Position numbers and translations under genes: made by a program | The notes under the pieces: generated by a model | The model's input: the letters and a program-made list of their open reading frames with translations, nothing else | Told to the model about the DNA's origin: nothing | The model's database searches: none | Source: Desulfobulbus sp. | GTDB taxonomy: Bacteria > Desulfobacterota > Desulfobulbia > Desulfobulbales > Desulfobulbaceae | Reading direction: 5' to 3' | Assembly: GCF_030824455.1 (NCBI RefSeq) | Contig: NZ_JAVBXR010000117.1 | Coordinates: 1-64,000, forward strand | Length of the DNA stretch: 64,000 bases | Shown: positions 58,886 to 64,000 of the stretch, one piece after another | How the letters are laid out: each line of letters begins with the position of its first letter | Numbering within the stretch: position 1 is the stretch's first letter

Positions 58886-61627
58886 TCAGTGCAGATGCTG
58901 GTTGAGCGCGTCCCTGATTTTGGAGGCCAGCTCCTTCTTGGAGAAGGGTTTTTCGAGAAATTGCACGCCGGTGTCCAGCACCCCATGGTGGGCGATGACA
59001 TTGGCGGTGTAGCCCGACATGAACAATGGGGCGATGTTGGGATGCAGGGCCACTATTTGACGGGCCAGGTCGCGGCCGTTCATCCCCGGCATGACCACAT
59101 CGGTCAACAGTAAACTGATGACGCCGTCGAACGATTCCGCCAGGGTCAGGGCCTCCCCGGGAGTGCTTGCCGGCAGAACATGATAGCCCAGGCGCTCGAG
59201 CATGGTTGTGGTCATTTCCAGAATAGCCGCTTCGTCTTCGACCAGGAGGATGGTTTCATCGCCGCGTTTTACCGGTTGCGCCGCGCCATTCTCGGCCACG
59301 AATGCGGACGTAGCCCGATGCCGCGGCAGGTAGATCCTAAAAGTCGTCCCCTGAGCGGGTTCGCTGTAGACATTGATGAAGCCATTGTTCTGCTTGACGA
59401 TGCCATACACCGTGGCCAGCCCGAGGCCGGTTCCTTTTCCCGTTTCCTTGGTGGTAAAGAAGGGCTCGAAAATGTGGCTCAGCGTTTCCATGCCCATGCC
59501 GCACCCATTGTCGCTCAGGGCCAGCTGGACATAGTCGCCGGGAATATAGCCTTGGTGAGCGGCACAGTACCGGGCGTCGAAGGTGGTGTTTGCCGTTTCA
59601 ATGGTGATTTTGCCGACCCCGGCGATGGCGTCCCGTGCATTGACGCAGAGATTGGCTAGAATTTGATCGAGCTGGGAGGGATCCATTTTGACCTCCCACA
59701 GGTTCGCTTTCGGCAGCCAGACAAGATCGATATCTTCGCCGATGAGCCGCTGCACCATGTTGAGCATGCTCGAGACGACCTCGTTGAAATCAAGGACCTT
59801 GGGGGCGATGGTCTGTTTGCGGGCAAAGGCAAGCAATTGCCGGGTAAGGTTGGCGGATCGGACAGCGGCCTTGTAGATATGCTCCAGATCGGCATAGAGC
59901 GGCAGTGAGGGGTCCACACTCTCCTGCGCCATTTCTGTGCGGCCGAGAATGACCCCCAGCATATTGTTGAAATCATGGGCTATCCCCCCGGCAAGGCGGC
60001 CCACGGATTCCATCTTCTGCGCTTGCAGCAACTGCATCTGCAGCCGCTCCCGTTCCGTCTCGTTCTCTTTCTCGGCGGTAATGTCTCTAAATTCAACGAC
60101 TCTGACCTGCTTTCCTTTATAGGGGATGTTTCTCGCTTCAAGCCGCAGGGGATACTCCTCGCCGTTTTTCCGTATGCCCAAAGCTTCATAGGGGTGTTCA
60201 TAGCCCGCCAGGATGTTGGTCTTCACCATATCCCGGGTTCTGGGGGCGATCAGCAACAGCCCATCCATGCCGATGAGTTCGGCGACGGAAAATCCGGTGA
60301 TCTCGGCAAGCCCCTGGTTGCATTCTAGAATCCGGCCCTGATCATGGATGGTAATGCCCCCGAAGGAGGCATTGTGCAAGGCCTTAAAACGTGCCTCGCT
60401 CTCTTTGAGGTTTTCTTCGGACCTCTTCTGCTCGGTTATGTCCCGAAGAAAAACAACGCACAACCCGTCTAATGCGGGGCTGCACTGGGCTCTGATCTCA
60501 ACGTCGAGGAGGATTCCGTCCTTGCGGCGATGCCGGGTGAAAAAACGGTCTTCCTGCTTGGATATCAAATGGCGCATGTGGCTAGCCGTTTCATTCGCGG
60601 TTTCCTTTGCCTCCAGATCGCTGATGTGCATGGAGAGCAGTTCCTGTTCCGTATAGCCGCTCATCCGGCAGTACGTTTCGTTCGTTTCAAGAATGCGGCC
60701 ATGCTCGTTCACGACCCAGAAGCCGTCCATGGCTGTCATGATGATCGCTCGGTGGCGCTCATCGCTCTCACGCAGTGCCGCCATCGCCCGTTTGCGTTCG
60801 GTCAGATCGACACCCAGACAGGTCGCGTCGACGATATTGCCGAGGATGTCCTTGCTGAGCACATTGGACCAGGCCACATTGCGCAGCTCGCCGGCCCTGG
60901 TGACGATCTCGTTTTCGTAATTTGAAAAATCAAGGATACCCTCCTGCTGCATGACGGTAAGGAAGACGGCCCGCATCTGCTCCCTTAGATGAGCAGGTAT
61001 GAACAGATCAAACCAGTCCCGGCCAAGGACCTCGTGTTCCTCCCATCCGACCAATTGCAGAAAATGGGTATTGGCAAAGAGTATTCGTCCCCCCGGATCG
61101 AGACTGATGCCGATGAGCGGGACGGAAATAATAATATTGCGCCATTTTTCCTGGGAACGGATCAATGCCTCTTCCGCCTGTTTCTGCCGGGTAATGTCCT
61201 GGAATATGCAATAGGTCTGCTGGAAATTCCCCCGGGAGTCTTTCCCTATTCTGCCGTTGAAGGACACATGCACGAAACTGCCGTCTTTTTTCCGCATCTC
61301 GAATTCCACCCCGAGGATTTCGCCCACCGCCTTGAATCGGGGGAAATTTTCCTTGAAATGGTCCTGCCAGTCGGGATGGAGAAAATCGCCGAAGTTGTGA
61401 CCAACAACCTCCTCCTGGCTGTATCCCAGGGCATCAAGCCAGGCCTGATTGACCGAGACAAAACAGCCGTTTTCGTCAAGAGACTGGTAGCTGAGCGGCG
61501 CCCGTTCGTAGAGCTGCCGCAACGAAATGTTTTCGGCTGTGAGGCGGGCATTGTGGGACTCCAGCGCGGCGAGTCTGGTTTCAAGTTCATGGATGCGCTC
61601 GCCAGTGGATGGCATCTGTTGGTTCAT
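58886..61627 (-). CDS. Four-PAS hybrid histidine kinase
   Basis: A 913-residue cytoplasmic hybrid kinase with a GAGGGAG site before its ATG. A coiled-coil start (10-35) leads to four PAS domains (about 35-155, 160-280, 285-405, 410-530), HisKA with GGIAHDFNN near 560, HATPase_c (655-775; DNGCGMGM, GTGLGLAT), and a C-terminal receiver (795-910; LLLTDVVMPGMNG). It faces the kinase at 57073; their stops are 85 bp apart. Of the hybrid kinases here it has the most regular PAS series. Its signal is unknown. Confidence 0.9.
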   Translation of the reverse strand: MNQQMPSTGERIHELETRLAALESHNARLTAENISLRQLYERAPLSYQSLDENGCFVSVNQAWLDALGYSQEEVVGHNFGDFLHPDWQDHFKENFPRFKAVGEILGVEFEMRKKDGSFVHVSFNGRIGKDSRGNFQQTYCIFQDITRQKQAEEALIRSQEKWRNIIISVPLIGISLDPGGRILFANTHFLQLVGWEEHEVLGRDWFDLFIPAHLREQMRAVFLTVMQQEGILDFSNYENEIVTRAGELRNVAWSNVLSKDILGNIVDATCLGVDLTERKRAMAALRESDERHRAIIMTAMDGFWVVNEHGRILETNETYCRMSGYTEQELLSMHISDLEAKETANETASHMRHLISKQEDRFFTRHRRKDGILLDVEIRAQCSPALDGLCVVFLRDITEQKRSEENLKESEARFKALHNASFGGITIHDQGRILECNQGLAEITGFSVAELIGMDGLLLIAPRTRDMVKTNILAGYEHPYEALGIRKNGEEYPLRLEARNIPYKGKQVRVVEFRDITAEKENETERERLQMQLLQAQKMESVGRLAGGIAHDFNNMLGVILGRTEMAQESVDPSLPLYADLEHIYKAAVRSANLTRQLLAFARKQTIAPKVLDFNEVVSSMLNMVQRLIGEDIDLVWLPKANLWEVKMDPSQLDQILANLCVNARDAIAGVGKITIETANTTFDARYCAAHQGYIPGDYVQLALSDNGCGMGMETLSHIFEPFFTTKETGKGTGLGLATVYGIVKQNNGFINVYSEPAQGTTFRIYLPRHRATSAFVAENGAAQPVKRGDETILLVEDEAAILEMTTTMLERLGYHVLPASTPGEALTLAESFDGVISLLLTDVVMPGMNGRDLARQIVALHPNIAPLFMSGYTANVIAHHGVLDTGVQFLEKPFSKKELASKIRDALNQHLH

Positions 61628-61826
61628 GCTCCCTCGGAGTTTTTTTTGTGGGTTGGATCAGGGATACCAAGCGTATTGTTGGATCGCAAGCGGCGTAACC
61701 GCTGCACTTTTTTGTCTTGGCGGTAATATTGCGGTCCTGCAGCGGCTCGTGCCACATCGCGGGCATGGTCCGCTCCTACCCCACGGGGTATCGCGCCTGC
61801 CAGTAGGATGAGCAAGGTGGCGCGGG

Positions 61827-63440
61827 TCATGGGCGTTCCGCCGCTGGCGAACAGCGTTCTGCCGGTTCCGGGCCGCGCCGCCCGTGGCCGCCGTCAATGG
61901 GCAGCCGCAGCGTGCACAGGGCGCCTTGACCGGGTTGGCTGGTGATGTCAATCATCCCCTGATGCTCCTTGATGATGCCGTGCACCACGGCCAGCCCCAG
62001 GCCGGTGCCTTTGACCTGGGATTTGGTGGTGAAGAAGGGTTCGAAAATGTGCTCCATGTCGTCTGGTTTGATGCCCGCGCCGTTGTCCTTGATCGCCAGG
62101 ACTACATATTCGCCCTCCTGCCGCGTCGTCAGGTCAATCTCGCACCCCTGCGGCGGACAGGCATCCATGGCGTTGCTGAGGAGGTTGAGGAGCACCTGTT
62201 TGATCTGATCGGGAACGGCGAAGATCTGGGGCAGGTGTTCGCCATGCGCCACGGTGAGCGTGATCCCCTTGGTTTTAAAATCGTAGGTGTTGAGCAGCAG
62301 CACCGAATCAATAGCCTCCTCCAGATGTATCAGGGATTTTTTACCGGGAGAAGGGCGGTTGAAATCGCGCAGCGAGGCGATCAGTTTTTTGATCCGGAGT
62401 CCTTCGTTGATCGCCGCCTGCAGCAGCTGGCTGTCCTCCTTGGCCATGGTGGCTCGTTTCTGCAGCCCTTTGAGGATGAGGAGAATCCCTTGCAGCGGGT
62501 TGTTGAATTCGTGGGCCACGGATGCGGCGAGTTTGCCGATGGCCGACAGCTTCTCGGCATGGAGCAACTGTTTCTGCTTCTCCTGCAGTTCCAGGGTGCG
62601 CTGCTCCACCTTGCGTTCCAGGACCTCGTTGGCCGCCATCAGCTGCGATTCAATGGCCTTGCGCCAGGTGATGTCCTGGGCGAAACCGTCGATCACCGGG
62701 CCGTCCTGCCCGGGGGTGTTGCTGGCGGCGGTGAGGCGGGCGTTCATCAAGACCCAGATGGGCTCGCCGTTTTTCTTCCGCCCCTGGTATTCAAAATTGC
62801 GCACCTCGCCGTGGGTCTGCAGCAGGTCGATAAAATTTTTGCGCTCGCCAGGGTCCGCATACAGCTGGTGCGCCAGGTCGGTGAAGGTGTTGAGGGCCTC
62901 TTCGGGACTGGCGCAGCCGAGCATGTTGGCCATCTCCGTGTTGGCGAGCAGGCTTGTGCCGTCCATGGTGGTGCGGAAAATGCCCAGTGGCGCATCTTCA
63001 ACCAGGCGGCGATACTTGGCCTCGCTCTCAGCCAGGGCCATCCGGCTCTGCTTCAACTGCTGGTCAATGGCATGGCGGTGCAGACTGATGGCCAGGGTCG
63101 CGGCCAGTTCCCGTTCGGCCACCGGTTTGATCAGATAGCCGTAGGGGGCGGTGAACTTGGCCTGTTCGAGCAGGGGCTCCTGGGAGAATCCGGTGAGAAA
63201 GACGATGGGCACATCGGATCTGCTGGTGATGATCGCGGCGGTCTCAATGCCGTTCAAGGCGCCGGCCAGTTCGATATCCATCAGCACCAGATCGGCCCGC
63301 TGGTCCTCGAGCAGGGCCAGGGCCTCTTCGCCGGTGCTTACCGGGCCGAGGACGCCGTAGCCGAGTCCCATGATCACGAACGAGAGGTTGGCGGCCAGGA
63401 TGCCATCGTCCTCGACAATCAGCAGGTTGTTGGTAGTCAT
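61827..63440 (-). CDS. Receiver-PAS-histidine kinase
   Basis: A 537-residue protein. The N-terminal receiver (1-125) has phosphoacceptor Asp55 (LMDIELAG) and closely matches the receiver of the 1473-residue protein at 48566. A PAS domain (135-265), a coiled-coil linker, HisKA with ASVAHEFNNP near 325, and HATPase_c (410-520; DNGAGI, GTGLGLAV) follow. No C-terminal receiver. Its ATG overlaps the stop of the upstream HisKA_2 kinase (ATGA), so the two are translationally coupled; the upstream kinase probably phosphorylates this receiver. Confidence 0.9.
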   Translation of the reverse strand: MTTNNLLIVEDDGILAANLSFVIMGLGYGVLGPVSTGEEALALLEDQRADLVLMDIELAGALNGIETAAIITSRSDVPIVFLTGFSQEPLLEQAKFTAPYGYLIKPVAERELAATLAISLHRHAIDQQLKQSRMALAESEAKYRRLVEDAPLGIFRTTMDGTSLLANTEMANMLGCASPEEALNTFTDLAHQLYADPGERKNFIDLLQTHGEVRNFEYQGRKKNGEPIWVLMNARLTAASNTPGQDGPVIDGFAQDITWRKAIESQLMAANEVLERKVEQRTLELQEKQKQLLHAEKLSAIGKLAASVAHEFNNPLQGILLILKGLQKRATMAKEDSQLLQAAINEGLRIKKLIASLRDFNRPSPGKKSLIHLEEAIDSVLLLNTYDFKTKGITLTVAHGEHLPQIFAVPDQIKQVLLNLLSNAMDACPPQGCEIDLTTRQEGEYVVLAIKDNGAGIKPDDMEHIFEPFFTTKSQVKGTGLGLAVVHGIIKEHQGMIDITSQPGQGALCTLRLPIDGGHGRRGPEPAERCSPAAERP

Positions 63441-64000
63441 CGTTTGCCTCGCTGTTCGCTGAAGGAGAGGGTGAAGCAGAGTCCGTCGTTCTGGTCAATT
63501 GCATACCTGCCGCCCAACTGGTGTTGGCCAAGCATGCGGACGAGCACCATGCCCAGGGTTGTGGCGCAGCTCCAGTCAAAACCAGCCGGCAACCCGACGC
63601 CGTTGTCGGCGACGCTGAGCGTGCAAACGCCTTTCTCCTGGCCCATGTGCACCTGGATGCGGCAGGTGTCCTTGCCGGGGGCGGGCTGGCCGCCCGGGAA
63701 GGCATATTTAAGGGCATTGGTCATCAGCTCGTTGACGATCATGCCGCAGGGCACGGCAAAGTCCAACGGCAGTTCCACGCCCTGAGCTTCGGTCTGGCAC
63801 TGGATGCGGGGCGAGCCGTAGGAGGTGCGCAGGTGGGAGATCAGCGCCTGGAGGTACTGCTGGAAATCGATCCGGGCCAGGTTGTCGGCACGGTAGAGTT
63901 TTTCGTGGATTAGGCTCATGCTGCGGATCCGCCCAGCCAGTTCGGTCAGGATATCCTGGCCCTGGGGATCTTCGAGCATCCGGCGCTGCATGTCCAGCAG
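63437..64000 (-). CDS. HisKA_2-type histidine kinase, 5' end beyond window
   Basis: The visible 187 codons are the C-terminal part of a HisKA_2/HWE-like kinase: the end of the dimerisation region (RIRSMSLIHEKLYRADNLARIDF) and the HATPase domain with N box VNELMTNALKYAFPGG, DNGVGLPAGFD and a final HQLGGRY segment. The N-terminus, likely with a PAS domain, lies to the right of the window. It is the intact counterpart of the decayed gene at 48064-48569. Confidence 0.88.
   Translation of the reverse strand: MLDMQRRMLEDPQGQDILTELAGRIRSMSLIHEKLYRADNLARIDFQQYLQALISHLRTSYGSPRIQCQTEAQGVELPLDFAVPCGMIVNELMTNALKYAFPGGQPAPGKDTCRIQVHMGQEKGVCTLSVADNGVGLPAGFDWSCATTLGMVLVRMLGQHQLGGRYAIDQNDGLCFTLSFSEQRGKR

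Noticed and set aside
61884-63785. A 633-codon open frame on the plus strand
   Set aside because: It runs antisense across two coupled kinase genes with clear motifs, including their overlap.

Overview
The window reads as a chromosomal segment of a Gram-negative, probably strictly anaerobic bacterium of the Desulfobacterota (former Deltaproteobacteria). A Desulfobulbales-like relative is my best guess, from gene order and protein style only. Support comes from the ispE / tRNA-Gln / prs / rplY / pth and carD / rluD / coaE / rho / rpmE / prfA / prmC / murA order, a Feo ferrous-iron locus, a probable outer-membrane barrel protein, and many PAS-containing hybrid histidine kinases. I see no prophage, insertion sequence, CRISPR array or rRNA.

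Layout. 1-10.7 kb (all minus strand): housekeeping genes for peptidoglycan (murA, cut by the left edge), translation termination (prmC, prfA), ribosomal proteins L31 and L25, Rho, CoA synthesis (coaE), a pseudouridine synthase, CarD, peptidyl-tRNA hydrolase, PRPP synthetase, tRNA-Gln(TTG), ispE and a DUF1844 protein. 11-17.7 kb (plus): gltX and glnS, then feoA, a second Cys-rich feoA, a 58-codon FeoB-associated Cys-rich membrane protein, and feoB. 17.9-19.6 kb (minus): a class II aldolase-fold protein and MtnA, a likely 5'-deoxynucleoside salvage pair. 19.8-24.1 kb: an HDOD-GAF-histidine kinase and a receiver-PAS-kinase-receiver protein. 24.3-40.7 kb: mixed genes, including sppA, rtcB, a polytopic membrane protein, a tandem Usp protein, an M16 protease, an SDR-like protein, rpmB, a fused diadenylate cyclase/YbbR protein, a barrel protein, a MocR regulator with paired direct repeats at its promoter, a GNAT enzyme, an AEC permease and a YciI protein.

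41.3-64 kb is a signalling island: two tandem chemoreceptors, a CheB-CheR-PAS protein, and six histidine kinases or kinase fragments, most with several PAS domains and built-in receivers. No DNA-binding response regulator lies in it, so output must pass through built-in receivers, chemotaxis, or partners outside the window. Two places in the island carry the same arrangement: a HisKA_2-type kinase whose stop codon overlaps, as ATGA, the start of a receiver-first PAS kinase. At the right edge the kinase appears intact as far as it is visible. In the left copy (48.06-48.57 kb) it has lost its central catalytic part and reading frame, while the coupled receiver gene remains and has grown to 1473 residues.

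The most distinctive items are the decayed kinase and its paralogous cassette, the one-chain CdaA-CdaR fusion, the iron operon with an inverted repeat over its promoter, the paired 10-bp repeats at the MocR promoter, and an SDR protein lacking the catalytic lysine. I did not find an obviously new defence or biosynthetic system.
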